Notes: generated by a model not told the origin, from the sequence alone. Positions 42,860 to 52,684 are shown, counted from the first letter of the stretch. The stretch is 64,000 bases of DNA from Candidatus Lachnoclostridium avicola (GCA_019114465.1 DXFM01000029.1:1-64000); one strand, 5' to 3'. Translations and numbers: made by a program.

Positions 42860-44206
42860 TTACTTGCGCTGCTTGGGATCAAAGGCATCTCTTAATCCAT
42901 CGCTGAACAGGTTGAAGGTCAGGATGGTGACGGAGATGGCAATTGCCGGGAATACCATCTGATAGGGATATACATAAATGCCTGCCAGAGCATCGTTGCA
43001 CAGGGTGCCCCAGGAAGCCATGGGGGCAGAAATTCCCAGTCCCACAAAGCTTAAGAACGCCTCGTTGAAAATGGCGCTGGGAATCTGCATGGCGATATTT
43101 ACCATGATCGGCCCCATCATATTGGGAATCAGATGCTTAACAATAATCCGCTTCGTGTCCGCGCCGGTGACAATGGCGGCTTTTACAAATTCCTGCTGTT
43201 TTAAGGTAAGTACCTGACCGCGGACAATTCTGGCCATCTTTACCCAGAATGTCAGTCCCAGAGCCAGGATGATGGACACCAGTCCCGGTCCCACCACTAC
43301 CATGATCAGGATTACATACAGAGTCATGGGAATAGAATCCAAAATGTCGATGACACGCATCATGATATTGTCCACCTCACCGCCCAGATATCCGGCGATG
43401 GCCCCATAAAACACTCCCACTACAAAGTTGATAAAGGCGGCAAAAAATCCTACCAGCAGGGAAATTCTCGCGCCGTATACAATCCGGATAAACAGATCAC
43501 GGCCCAGGCCGTCCGTTCCCAGAAGATAGGTGTGGTTTCTCAGCCTTACAGTTTCCGTCAGCTTCTCACCGCCGGCAGTGACCACCACCCGCTCCATCTT
43601 GTTTTCCAGAATATTGTAGGCTTCCTCCAGGCTGATCTGCTCTGGAACTACATCTCCTCTCTGCTCAAAATAATTGACCAGATAATCTGCGTCACTGGTT
43701 TCCACCATGTCCGTGCCGGCCGCGTCCGCTTTCTTTTCCAGGCTCCGGTACTCTGCGGTGGCGGCGGAATACAGACTGTAATCTACGCATAGATCCACTC
43801 CATCTACCGTATAATAATTCTTCTTGCCGATCATATCCTTTCGGCCGCTTTCCGCCAGGCCTTCCAGATTCCCCTTGGAATCCATAACAATCAGGGTGTA
43901 CTGAGGCGTCACATACACATTTTTCCCATTACTCAGGGGATAGGTTTCCATGGACGCCGGCACATTGGCCAGATCCAGGTTCTGCTGCTTGTAAGTATAG
44001 GGCCAGAACCAGGGAATCACAATGGCCCCCACTGTAATCAGCAGGATAACCACCATGGAGAACATGGCCACCCAGTTGCTTCTTAAACGCCGCCAGCCGT
44101 CCTGAAGGAACGTAAGGCTGGGTCTCTCTATTTTTTCCGCATCCTTTTCTTCCTGCTCCAGGGGTTCCCAAAGCTCCGGCGAAATCTTCATACTCTCATC
44201 CTTCAT
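42860..44206 (-). CDS. oppC: Oligopeptide ABC transporter permease OppC, with large extracytoplasmic insert
   Basis: The C-terminal 250 residues are a typical DppC/OppC permease (LLGTDGLGRDLFIRIVYGARISL in two pieces, and the EAA loop FVKAAIVTGADTKRIIVKHL). At 448 residues it is about 150 longer than usual: between the first membrane segment (about residues 40-60) and LGTDGLGRD lies an insert of roughly 150 residues that would face outward (VYVTPQYTLIVMDSKGNLEG and so on). It follows GGAGAGAG and lies between oppB and oppD. Confidence 0.92.
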   Translation of the reverse strand: MKDESMKISPELWEPLEQEEKDAEKIERPSLTFLQDGWRRLRSNWVAMFSMVVILLITVGAIVIPWFWPYTYKQQNLDLANVPASMETYPLSNGKNVYVTPQYTLIVMDSKGNLEGLAESGRKDMIGKKNYYTVDGVDLCVDYSLYSAATAEYRSLEKKADAAGTDMVETSDADYLVNYFEQRGDVVPEQISLEEAYNILENKMERVVVTAGGEKLTETVRLRNHTYLLGTDGLGRDLFIRIVYGARISLLVGFFAAFINFVVGVFYGAIAGYLGGEVDNIMMRVIDILDSIPMTLYVILIMVVVGPGLVSIILALGLTFWVKMARIVRGQVLTLKQQEFVKAAIVTGADTKRIIVKHLIPNMMGPIMVNIAMQIPSAIFNEAFLSFVGLGISAPMASWGTLCNDALAGIYVYPYQMVFPAIAISVTILTFNLFSDGLRDAFDPKQRK

Positions 44207-44223
44207 GTTCTCTCTCCAAACCT

Positions 44224-45141
44224 CTATTGATATTTAATCCTGGGATCAATCAGCACATACAAAATATCGACCACCAGAATACAGATCACCAGTATCACTG
44301 CGAAAAATACGGTAATTCCCATGATCAGGGTATAATCCCTGTTCAGAATGCTGTTGGTAAACAAATTTCCGATTCCAGGAATGCCGAACACCTTCTCCAC
44401 CACGAAGGAACCGGTAATCAGCGCCGCGAACATGGGGCCGATGTAGGTGACTACGGGCAGAATGGCATTTCTCATCACGTGTTTTCCCAGCACTCTCCAC
44501 TCCGGCAGTCCTTTTGCCCTGGCCGTCCGGATGTAGTCCTGACTGAGAACATCCAGAGTGGACGTTCTCATAAGACGGACCACATAGGCCAGGGAGAACA
44601 GAGCGCTGACCACTACCGGCCCGATGTATCCTTTCCAGTTGTCCACCCCGAAGGACGGCACCCACCCCAGGATCTTGCTGAACACAAATAAAAATCCTGT
44701 GGCGAAGACGAAGCTGGGAATTGTCGCCCCCAGCGTGGCTAGAATCATCAAGACCCGGTCCACGATCTTATTCTGCCTGAGAGCGGCGATAATGCCGAAA
44801 AAGATGCCCAGAGCCAGCACCATTACCGATGCCCAGATTCCAATCCGCAGGGAATAGGGGAAGCCGGCGGAAATGATGCCGTTGGTAGTCAGTCCTTTCT
44901 TCATATAAGAAATTCCAAAATCTCCGTGGGCGTAATCGTACAGATATTTCCCGTACTGCTCGATCAGCGGCTTGTCCAGGCCGTATTTTGCCTTTATGTT
45001 CTCTATGATCACCGGATCCGCCATCTTCTCACTGGCAAAGGGATCTCCAGGGATCGCTTTCATCAAAATAAACGTAAGAGTCATGATAAACCATATAGTG
45101 ATAATGGCTGATATGACCCGCTTGATAATATATCGCAGCAT
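44224..45141 (-). CDS. oppB: Oligopeptide ABC transporter permease OppB
   Basis: The 305-residue permease begins MLRYIIKRVISAIITIWFIM and has six membrane segments with the EAA loop YIRTARAKGLPEWRVLGKHV and the end LYVLIDPRIKYQ, all typical of OppB/DppB. It lies 17 bp before oppC. Confidence 0.95.
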   Translation of the reverse strand: MLRYIIKRVISAIITIWFIMTLTFILMKAIPGDPFASEKMADPVIIENIKAKYGLDKPLIEQYGKYLYDYAHGDFGISYMKKGLTTNGIISAGFPYSLRIGIWASVMVLALGIFFGIIAALRQNKIVDRVLMILATLGATIPSFVFATGFLFVFSKILGWVPSFGVDNWKGYIGPVVVSALFSLAYVVRLMRTSTLDVLSQDYIRTARAKGLPEWRVLGKHVMRNAILPVVTYIGPMFAALITGSFVVEKVFGIPGIGNLFTNSILNRDYTLIMGITVFFAVILVICILVVDILYVLIDPRIKYQ

Positions 45142-45205
45142 ATTTTTCTCTCCTTAATGATACCGGCGGGCCGCCGGACTGCCCCGGCGCCGCCTGGATG
45201 TAAAG

Positions 45206-45239
45206 AAAGACCGCAAAGAACCCCATCTTTGCGGTCTTT
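45206..45239 (-). terminator. Hairpin between oppA and oppB
   Basis: Perfect 13-bp arms (AAAGACCGCAAAG at 45206-45218 and CTTTGCGGTCTTT at 45227-45239) with an 8-base loop; on the minus strand the right side ends TCTTTCTTT. A partial terminator here would give more oppA mRNA than oppBCDF mRNA, as is usual for binding-protein genes. Confidence 0.75.
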
Positions 45240-45254
45240 TCATCAACTGCTGAA

Positions 45255-47009
45255 CTACTGAAGAATCACAGCTTCCTTAAACATAAAGGAATTGCTTGCG
45301 GTCAGCTCCACATCCTCCACCTGATCCTGATTTACAAGAGCGGTAAAGGACGGATAATAAAGGGGAGCCACCGGCATGTCAGCCATGAGGGCTTCCTCCG
45401 CCTCTCTCCAGGCCGCATCTCTTTCTGCCCCCTGGGAAGCCATTGCCTTGTTGAACGCATCGTCAAAAGCTTTGTTTCCAGGATTTAAGGTGGTGTCGTG
45501 AGGAGCACCTACATACTCCTGCCATCTCCACTGCGGCGTGTTGTTGCCGTTCTGGGAGCAGAACAGCTTGATCAGTCCGCTGGCGTCATAGGGGTTGTTG
45601 GTCCAGCCGCCGGTAGCCATCTGATAGTCGCCGTTGTTCTTCGTGGAAGTGAATACGCTGGATTCCTCCGCCCGCAGAGTAACAGTGATGCCTAAGTTCT
45701 CCTCCAACATCTGCTGAATCGCTTCACAGGTCTTCTTATTTTTGTCATTGTTGGCGTAGGTCAGCTCCACCTCCGGGAATCCCTCGCCGTTCGGGTATCC
45801 GGCCTCTGCCAGCTCCGCCTGGGCCTCCTCCACGTTGGCCTGTCTGGGATTGATTCCGTACTCCTCTGCCGGATAGCCATCATCCTCCATGGTACGGAAG
45901 GAACCTCCATCTGTGGTCTGACAGGTGGGGGCGATGAAGCCGCTGGCCGGAACGCTGCCATCCTTTAACACCTGCTCCACCAGCTGCTTTCTGTCGATGG
46001 CGTAGGTAACAGCCTTTCTCACATGCACGTTGTCAAAGGGCGCCTTGTCCACATTGAAATTGATGAACTGGCAGCCGGTGTCGGCGCTGACGATCACGTT
46101 GGGATCTTCCGCTACGATCTGAGGGATCTGTTCAGAGGGAAGATGGTCCATTACATCAATCTCACCTGCCTGATAGGCCTGGTAAGCCGTATTGTCATCG
46201 GTGATGATCACAGCACGGATGCCGGGGATCGTTACTGCGTCTGCGTCATAGTAGTTGGGATTCTTCTTAAACAGCATATGGGAACCCACCTGGTACTCCT
46301 CCAGCATGAACGGCCCGTTGCTGACGCAGGTTTCCGGCTTCTTTTCCCAGCCCTCTCCTGCTGCTTCCACTACATCCTGCTTGATGGGAAGATATACGTC
46401 ATTGGCCACCAGCTGGGGGAAGAAAGGAGTCACATTTTTTAACACTACTTCAAAGGTATAATCATCGATGGCCGTTGCTTTAACGTCATCATAACTGCCC
46501 GTTCCGTCAAAATACTCCTGCGCCCCCTGCACATAATCAGTCATAGCCTGCAGCGCTTCAGATGCAAAGGACGGATCGCAGATTCTCCTCCATGCGTACT
46601 CGAAATCATGGGCGGTTACCGGATCTCCATCTGACCACTTCGCATCCTGTCTCAGATGGAAGGTATAGGTCAGGCCGTCGTCGGACACATCCCAGCTTTC
46701 CGCCATGCCCGGCTTATAACCATCAGCTGTGGACACGGTCAGTCCCTCAAAAAGCTGCTTTACAATGGCATCCGAGATAGACTCAGAATTGTTGGTGGGA
46801 TCCCACTGCTTCGGCTCCGCATACAGTCTCCACACCAGATACCGTCCATCTTCTCCTGCTGTGTCCGTCTGGGCAGCTGTATCTTCCGTTTCTGCCTGGG
46901 TCTCAGCGGGAGCTGCTGTAGTGGTTTCTGAGGAACTGCCTCCGCAGCCGGCAAGAGCAGCTGCCATCATGGCCGCCGTTAAAAACAGCGCCAGTTTTCT
47001 CTTCATCAT
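45255..47009 (-). CDS. oppA: Oligopeptide-binding lipoprotein OppA
   Basis: The 584-residue protein has a lipoprotein signal (LALFLTAAMMAAALAGC, Cys near residue 20), a Thr/Glu-rich linker and a family 5 solute-binding domain (YTFHLRQDAKWSDGDPVTAHDF, AVTYAIDRKQL). It captures peptides for OppBCDF. The start at 47009 follows GGAGG; the longer frame to 47072 is rejected. It is the first gene of the minus-strand operon, behind a strong promoter that lies back to back with the dppA promoter. Confidence 0.94.
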   Translation of the reverse strand: MMKRKLALFLTAAMMAAALAGCGGSSSETTTAAPAETQAETEDTAAQTDTAGEDGRYLVWRLYAEPKQWDPTNNSESISDAIVKQLFEGLTVSTADGYKPGMAESWDVSDDGLTYTFHLRQDAKWSDGDPVTAHDFEYAWRRICDPSFASEALQAMTDYVQGAQEYFDGTGSYDDVKATAIDDYTFEVVLKNVTPFFPQLVANDVYLPIKQDVVEAAGEGWEKKPETCVSNGPFMLEEYQVGSHMLFKKNPNYYDADAVTIPGIRAVIITDDNTAYQAYQAGEIDVMDHLPSEQIPQIVAEDPNVIVSADTGCQFINFNVDKAPFDNVHVRKAVTYAIDRKQLVEQVLKDGSVPASGFIAPTCQTTDGGSFRTMEDDGYPAEEYGINPRQANVEEAQAELAEAGYPNGEGFPEVELTYANNDKNKKTCEAIQQMLEENLGITVTLRAEESSVFTSTKNNGDYQMATGGWTNNPYDASGLIKLFCSQNGNNTPQWRWQEYVGAPHDTTLNPGNKAFDDAFNKAMASQGAERDAAWREAEEALMADMPVAPLYYPSFTALVNQDQVEDVELTASNSFMFKEAVILQ

Positions 47010-47101
47010 ACGTTTTCCTCCTTTTGTGATGAGCGTGGGCAGAGTCTGTCTCCCGTGGAGTTTGCTCTGCAAAAATTTACTTATAGCATAATTTTACCCA
47101 T

Positions 47102-47162
47102 AGTATAATTATTTTCGTGCATTCTGTCAATAATTGACTTTATTTTTGCCTCAGTTTATAAT
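47102..47162. promoter_or_regulatory. Back-to-back promoters of the opp operon and dppA
   Basis: Minus strand: TTGACA (47130-47125), 17 bp, TATACT (47107-47102), driving oppA. Plus strand: TTGACT (47134-47139), 17 bp, TATAAT (47157-47162), driving dppA. The two -35 boxes together form the perfect dyad GTCAATAATTGAC (47126-47138), so one bound regulator could control both sides. Confidence 0.8.
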
Positions 47163-47214
47163 TATTTATCATTGTGCAAAAAAAAATCTCATTTTAACTT
47201 AGGAGGACTGCCAT

Positions 47215-48057
47215 ATGAAAATCTATATTTCGGTGGACATGGAAGGAATGGCGGGAATTACCGCCCCTTATCAGGAAAAAGAGGAGACCGTCTCATTCCG
47301 CCGGGCCCTTCACAATCAGATCCGCTGGATCATTGACGGGATCCACCAGTCTCCCCGCAACGGCGAAGTGGAAGAAATCACTATATCAGATTCCCACGGA
47401 AGCGGCACAAACCTTTCGTATGACGAGCTCTCCCAAATGGACGACCGCATCAGTCTGGTCAGCGGCTTTCCCCGCCGCCAGTACATGATGGCCTGTCTGG
47501 ATGAAACCTATGACGTGGCTTTTCTCGCCGGATATCACGCCGGTCCGGGAGAAATTTTCGCTTCCATGGACCACAGTTTCTCCGGAAAGACCGTGGCTTC
47601 CCTGAAGATCAATGGCCGCTACATGAATGAAGCCACCGCCAACGCGGCCCTGGCCGGATCCTACGGCGTTCCCGTAGCTCTGGTCATCGGGGACTCCGGC
47701 CTGAAAACCCAGCTCATTGACAAACAAATGATGCCCTGGGTCTCCTTCGTGACCACGAAAGAATCCCTGTCCCGCTACGCCGCAAAATACAGGCCCCAGG
47801 GCCGACTGGCTAAAGAGACTGCCGAGGCGGTAAAGGCAGTGCTGGCGTCGGATCTGAAGGCAGTGCCTCTGTATCGGGTGGAGGAACCATTTACCCTCAC
47901 CATAGCCTTTAAGAGCACAGCCATGGCGGATATGGCCGCCCAGATCCCAGGCATTAAGCGTTTAAGCGGAACCGAGACGGAGATCACCTGCGCTTCCATG
48001 GAAGAGCTGGAGACAGGAATTCTGGCACTGACCGGCCTGGCTGGCCAGATCGGATAA
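47215..48057 (+). CDS. dppA: D-aminopeptidase DppA, M55 family
   Basis: The 280-residue protein starts MKIYISVDMEGMAGIT, the M55 zinc-binding motif, and has the further ligands DSHG and GYHA. DppA of Bacillus subtilis releases D-amino acids from D-Ala peptides. The ATG follows AGGAGG. It leads a plus-strand unit with a C-S lyase, an XRE-cupin regulator, an M19 dipeptidase and a serine hydrolase, opposite an Opp importer, which suggests use of D-residue peptides from cell-wall turnover. Confidence 0.94.
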   Translation: MKIYISVDMEGMAGITAPYQEKEETVSFRRALHNQIRWIIDGIHQSPRNGEVEEITISDSHGSGTNLSYDELSQMDDRISLVSGFPRRQYMMACLDETYDVAFLAGYHAGPGEIFASMDHSFSGKTVASLKINGRYMNEATANAALAGSYGVPVALVIGDSGLKTQLIDKQMMPWVSFVTTKESLSRYAAKYRPQGRLAKETAEAVKAVLASDLKAVPLYRVEEPFTLTIAFKSTAMADMAAQIPGIKRLSGTETEITCASMEELETGILALTGLAGQIG

Positions 48058-48148
48058 GGATACCGGATCCGTCCATTTTTCAGTACACCGCCGGCAGACG
48101 TTTACGCCGTATCTTACAATCACTTAACCACCAGGAGGATATTTATTT

Positions 48149-49312
48149 ATGAGCACATACAATTTTGACATCATCACAGACCGCCGGGGCACGGACTGCC
48201 TCAAGTGGGACAGCAACACAGACCCGGCCATCCATCCCATGTGGGTGGCAGACATGGACTTTGCCGTCGCTCCCCAGATTCAGGAGGCCATGAGAAAACG
48301 GCTGGAACACCCGGTCTATGGATACACGTTTCACGGAGAGAAACTGTTAAACGCCATTGTCTCCTGGGTGGGCAGACGCTACCGCTGGAATATTGAAAAA
48401 GACTGGATCACGTTCAGCCCCGGCGTTGTTCCCGCTCTTTCCATGAGTATTCTGGCTCTCACCAATCCCGGCGACCGGGTTCTCATCATGACCCCCGTAT
48501 ACCGTCCTTTTTACAACAGCATCCGGGAAAACGGACGTGTCATCATCAACCATCCTCTGAAACAGGATGAAAACGGGCGCAGCTATATTGACTTTGATCT
48601 CCTGGAATCCCAGATCGACAGCCGGTGCAAAATCCTGATGATGTGCAATCCCCACAATCCCGCCGGCCGGGTATGGACAAGAGATGAACTGCTGCGCCTG
48701 GCGGATATTGCAAAACGCCATGATCTGATCGTGATCTCCGATGAGATCCACGCCGATTTCATCTACTCCGGACACCAGCATACTTCCATTGCCTCCCTGT
48801 CCGAGGACATGGCACAGCGCACCATCACCGCCTATGCTCCCAGCAAAACTTTCAACCTGGCTGGTCTCTGTCAGTCCTATGTGGTGATTCCCAATCCGAA
48901 ACTGCGCACCGCTTACATGAGCATGTACGACGCCCTGGACCTGGGAAGCAATATTTTTGGAATGACGGCCCTTACCGCCGCTTACAATGAGGCGGAGGAC
49001 TGGCTGGATGAGCTTTTGATCTATCTGGAAGCCAACCGGGATTACGCGGTGGATTACATCCGCAGCCAAATTCCCCGAATTCATGTATGTCCGCCGGAAG
49101 GAACCTATCTGCTCTGGCTGGACTGCTCTGAGCTGGGATTACGGGAGGAGGAGCTGAATCATTTCTTTCTGGAAAAAGCCGGGGTACGAATGAATGCCGG
49201 CTATCGTTTCGGATCCCAGTGTCCCTCCCATATGCGGCTGAACTTCGGCTGCCCGCGCTCCCTTCTCACGGAAGGGCTGGAGCGCATCCGTCAGGCGGTG
49301 TCACGCTTATGA
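48149..49312 (+). CDS. PLP-dependent aminotransferase-fold C-S lyase, PatB/MalY family
   Basis: The 387-residue protein starts with the MalY/PatB signature RRGTDCLKWD and MWVADMDFAVAP; the PLP lysine lies in YAPSKTFNLAGL and the Asp/His pocket in SDEIHADF. Relatives cleave cystathionine or other S-cysteine conjugates to a thiol, ammonia and pyruvate. It follows dppA by 91 bp with AGGAGG upstream and overlaps the next gene at ATGA. Confidence 0.92.
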   Translation: MSTYNFDIITDRRGTDCLKWDSNTDPAIHPMWVADMDFAVAPQIQEAMRKRLEHPVYGYTFHGEKLLNAIVSWVGRRYRWNIEKDWITFSPGVVPALSMSILALTNPGDRVLIMTPVYRPFYNSIRENGRVIINHPLKQDENGRSYIDFDLLESQIDSRCKILMMCNPHNPAGRVWTRDELLRLADIAKRHDLIVISDEIHADFIYSGHQHTSIASLSEDMAQRTITAYAPSKTFNLAGLCQSYVVIPNPKLRTAYMSMYDALDLGSNIFGMTALTAAYNEAEDWLDELLIYLEANRDYAVDYIRSQIPRIHVCPPEGTYLLWLDCSELGLREEELNHFFLEKAGVRMNAGYRFGSQCPSHMRLNFGCPRSLLTEGLERIRQAVSRL

Positions 49313-49935
49313 GCAAAACCTCTCAATCCGACAGTCTGGATTTTAACCGCATCCGCAAAGCCCGCAAGCAGAAGGGTTACACCTTAAAACAGGTGGCGGA
49401 ACTTACCGGCTACAGCGTGGGATACATTTCCCAGTTGGAGCGCAACCAGAAACAGCCTTCTCTCACCGCACTGCGCAAGATCGCCGCCTGCCTGGAGTGC
49501 TCTGAGGTATGGCTGATCATGGGGGAATATTCGGAGGATGGCAGTTCCGGTCATACGGCTGCCGACCTCTCTTCCGCCCATGACTATGTTATGAAAAGAG
49601 AAAACCGCATTCCCATGAGGATTCCGGAAATCGATGTAGACTACTCTATTTTCACCCCCTCCTCCCTTCCCAGCGGAGAGACGGCCCAGATTACCGGTCT
49701 CCTGGTCCATTTAAAGCCCGGACACTGGATCACCGAACGAATGATCTCTCACGCCAACTACGACGAAAGTGTGTTTCTTCTTCAAGGAGAGCTGGAGCTT
49801 CACGTGGATACCCGGGTCTATCGGATCCGTCAGGGAGACAGCTTCTACGTTCCCCAGAACACCCTTCACAATTACCTGAACCTGTCAGAGGAGGAAGCTG
49901 TCTGTCTGGTCTATTTCTCAAAATTAATCTACTGA
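49309..49935 (+). CDS. XRE-family regulator with C-terminal cupin domain
   Basis: Residues about 14-70 form a Cro/CI helix-turn-helix (YTLKQVAELTGYSVGYISQL), and residues about 125-205 a cupin barrel (GHWITERMISHANYDESVFL, GDSFYVPQNTLHNY). Such regulators often control amino acid or peptide genes and sense a small molecule in the cupin. The ATG at 49309 overlaps the lyase stop by 4 bp, so translation is coupled. It is the best candidate to bind the oppA-dppA dyad. Confidence 0.9.
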   Translation: MSKTSQSDSLDFNRIRKARKQKGYTLKQVAELTGYSVGYISQLERNQKQPSLTALRKIAACLECSEVWLIMGEYSEDGSSGHTAADLSSAHDYVMKRENRIPMRIPEIDVDYSIFTPSSLPSGETAQITGLLVHLKPGHWITERMISHANYDESVFLLQGELELHVDTRVYRIRQGDSFYVPQNTLHNYLNLSEEEAVCLVYFSKLIY

Positions 49936-49953
49936 TCGCAGAGGAACTGATAT

Positions 49954-50952
49954 ATGAACATTCAATATCTCATCGACGGCCATTTTGATATGCTCTCCGA
50001 CGTGGCTGTCCGGAGAAAAAACGGAGAGCGCCAGGTAATCCGCCGCCTGTACTGGCCGGATTTCCAGGCCGGAGGCGTCACAGGCGTGATCGCCTCCCTG
50101 TTTGTAGACAGCCAATATCTTCCCTGGGGCGCTGCTGACATTGCGATGGAGCAGATATCCGCCCTGATTCAGGAAGTGGAAGAATCTTCGGATATTCTTA
50201 TGCTCTGCACCTGTGCCGATGATTTTATCCGCGCCGCTGCCGGGCATAAGCTGGGAATCCTCATGTCTTTTGAGGGCGCCGAGCCTGTCACCTCCTGTCT
50301 GACCCTTCACGGATTTTATCATCTGGGTGTCCGTGGGCTGGGTCTGGCCTGGAGCCGCAGAAACGCCGCCGCCGACGGCTGTGACTTTTCCGGCGGCCTG
50401 AAAAAAGGCGGCCTGACAGCCTTCGGGCGGGAACTGGTAAAAGAGGCAGAATCTCTTCACATGTTTATTGACGTGAGCCATCTGAGCGATGAGGGCGTGG
50501 AGGACGTGCTGGACATCACCTCCCGCCCCATTGCCGCCACCCACTCCAACGCCAGAGCCATCGCCGGCAATAACCGCAATCTCACCGACCGGCAGATGAA
50601 GGAGATCGCTTCCCGGGGAGGAATCGCCGGCTTAAATGGATGCAGCATCATCGCGGAAGAAAACGGCAGCGAGGCCACTCCCGCATCCCTCATTCGTCAT
50701 CTGAAACACATGACCAGCGTCATGGGCTCTGGGCATGTAGGATTCGGCTTTGACTTCTGCGACATCTTTCTGCAGCATACCTCCGCTCAGGATCTGGGCA
50801 AAATGCCGGAGTACCCCTTTGACATTGTGAAAGGCCATGGCGCTATCCCCGAATTTCTGAAGCTTCTGCGGCAGGAGTTCTGCGAGGAAGACATCCGGAA
50901 ACTGGCTGGTGAAAACTGGCTTTCTTTTATGAAACGAATTTTTGAACACTAA
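49954..50952 (+). CDS. Membrane dipeptidase, M19 family
   Basis: The 332-residue protein has the renal-dipeptidase pattern: metal-binding DGHFDML near residue 8, GVRGLGLAWSRRN, DVSHLSDEG and the His of ATHSNARAI. M19 enzymes hydrolyse dipeptides, often with a D-residue at the C-terminal side. It lies 18 bp after the XRE-cupin gene in the same unit as dppA. Confidence 0.92.
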   Translation: MNIQYLIDGHFDMLSDVAVRRKNGERQVIRRLYWPDFQAGGVTGVIASLFVDSQYLPWGAADIAMEQISALIQEVEESSDILMLCTCADDFIRAAAGHKLGILMSFEGAEPVTSCLTLHGFYHLGVRGLGLAWSRRNAAADGCDFSGGLKKGGLTAFGRELVKEAESLHMFIDVSHLSDEGVEDVLDITSRPIAATHSNARAIAGNNRNLTDRQMKEIASRGGIAGLNGCSIIAEENGSEATPASLIRHLKHMTSVMGSGHVGFGFDFCDIFLQHTSAQDLGKMPEYPFDIVKGHGAIPEFLKLLRQEFCEEDIRKLAGENWLSFMKRIFEH

Positions 50953-50975
50953 ACGGAAAGGAGCATTCAATTCAC

Positions 50976-52565
50976 ATGAATCAACAGCTGGAAGCGTCTT
51001 TGGACGCACTCTCTGCCCAGTGGCAGAACGGTATCTGCCCAGGCGCCCAGATTCTGATCCGCCAGGGAGGTCAGGTTCTCTACGAAAAGTCCTTCGGCTA
51101 TGCCAACCTGGAACATCAGATTCCCATCACCTCTGAAAGTATTTTTCACGTAGCCTCCATCTCCAAGCAGTTTACAGTACTTTCCATTCTGCTGCTGTGG
51201 AAGGACGGGCTGCTGAATTTGGATGACGATATCCGCAGCTATGTCAGCGATCTGATCTATTTTCAGGAACCGGTGACCATTCGCCAGATGATGAACAACG
51301 TCAGCGGCCTGAGAGACCAATGGGAGCTGCTGTTCATGCGGGGCATCAAGATCAACGATTCCATCAGCATGGAAGACGTGAACACCACCCTGCGGATGCA
51401 GCGCCATTTAAACTTTCCTCCTCAAAGCGCTTACCTTTACAGCAATATGGGCTTTCATCTGCTGGCAGTGATCGTGGAGCGGATCAGTGGTATGAGTTTT
51501 CCCGAGTTCGCCAAAACCCGGATCTTTGAACCCCTCCGCATGGAGCACACCCTGGTACGGCAGAGCTACTCACAGGTCATACCAGGGCTGGCCTTCTCCT
51601 ACCAGGACGAGGGAAACGGTTCTTACTACTACAATCCGTTAAACTACTCTCTTTACGGCCCTACCTCTGTCAATACCTGCGCCAGAGATTTAAGCCGCAT
51701 ACTGGACGAATATATCCATCCGGACCACATTGATCCTTCCATCATAGAAATCATGAAAACTCCTGCCATTCTCACCGACGGCTCCGCGGCAGAGTACTGC
51801 GGCGGATTGATGACCCACCAGATGGAGGGGCTTACCGTCTATGAGCATGGCGGCGCCGACGCCGCCTACCGCGGCCATGTGCTGTGCATTCCGGAAAAAG
51901 AGCTGGAAATTATTATGCTCAGCAATACCACCTCCCGTCCCATGTCCCGGTTGGCCTCTCAGGCTGCCAGACTGGTACTGGACCTTCCTCCGGCGCCTGA
52001 ATCTGCGCTTCCGGAAAAATACCGGCCTCAGCCCGGAACCGGTCCCTCTTTCCTGACGCCCCGCCCCGGAATCTTTCTCTCCTCCCGGCCGGATGACCCT
52101 CTCCTTGTCACCATCAAGGAAAAAAACGGCCGCTGCTATATGAAGCGGGAGTATGGGGACACAGAGCTTATCCCGGCGGAAGACGGCAGCTGGCAGGTGG
52201 GAAATCTGGCTGAGCGGTTTTATTTTCTTGAGGACCGGGTTCTGTACCTTCTCCCCGGGGGAACCATCACTTTAAACTCCGCAGCCCCCTGTGCCTGCCT
52301 CTCTCTCCCTGACGGAAGCTATCTGGAGGAGGAGACAGACATGAGATTTTCTCTCACTCAAAGCGATGATGGCTGGCAGATCTTCCTTCCCCGCTATGGG
52401 ACGGCAGTTCTGTATGCCAGAAAGGAAGAAAAAACGGCAGATTGCTCCGCCGAAGACCTGATTTTCTCCTTCGGCCCGGATTTTACCATGTACGCAAAGC
52501 CGGAGGCGGATACCCTGGTCCTGGACGGATATCGGGTAAAGCACCTCGTATGCCGAAAGCTGTGA
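50976..52565 (+). CDS. Serine hydrolase, beta-lactamase/D-aminopeptidase family
   Basis: The 529-residue protein has a class C beta-lactamase-like catalytic domain (about 1-340) with SISK (SxxK nucleophile), YSN (second motif) and YEHGGAD (HGG third motif), followed by a C-terminal region of about 180 residues rich in beta strands, like D-aminopeptidase DAP or Pab87-type hydrolases. No signal peptide is visible, so it should act in the cytoplasm. It closes the dppA unit and is likely another D-residue peptidase. Confidence 0.87.
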   Translation: MNQQLEASLDALSAQWQNGICPGAQILIRQGGQVLYEKSFGYANLEHQIPITSESIFHVASISKQFTVLSILLLWKDGLLNLDDDIRSYVSDLIYFQEPVTIRQMMNNVSGLRDQWELLFMRGIKINDSISMEDVNTTLRMQRHLNFPPQSAYLYSNMGFHLLAVIVERISGMSFPEFAKTRIFEPLRMEHTLVRQSYSQVIPGLAFSYQDEGNGSYYYNPLNYSLYGPTSVNTCARDLSRILDEYIHPDHIDPSIIEIMKTPAILTDGSAAEYCGGLMTHQMEGLTVYEHGGADAAYRGHVLCIPEKELEIIMLSNTTSRPMSRLASQAARLVLDLPPAPESALPEKYRPQPGTGPSFLTPRPGIFLSSRPDDPLLVTIKEKNGRCYMKREYGDTELIPAEDGSWQVGNLAERFYFLEDRVLYLLPGGTITLNSAAPCACLSLPDGSYLEEETDMRFSLTQSDDGWQIFLPRYGTAVLYARKEEKTADCSAEDLIFSFGPDFTMYAKPEADTLVLDGYRVKHLVCRKL

Positions 52566-52684
52566 TCTTCAGGCCGGAACACGGTTTCATATGCCGCGTT
52601 CCGGCCTGATTCCTTATCTATACATTTTTCTTATAAATCCCATCGTATTTATCATTTCCCTCTTTCCATCCCGTATAAAACATG

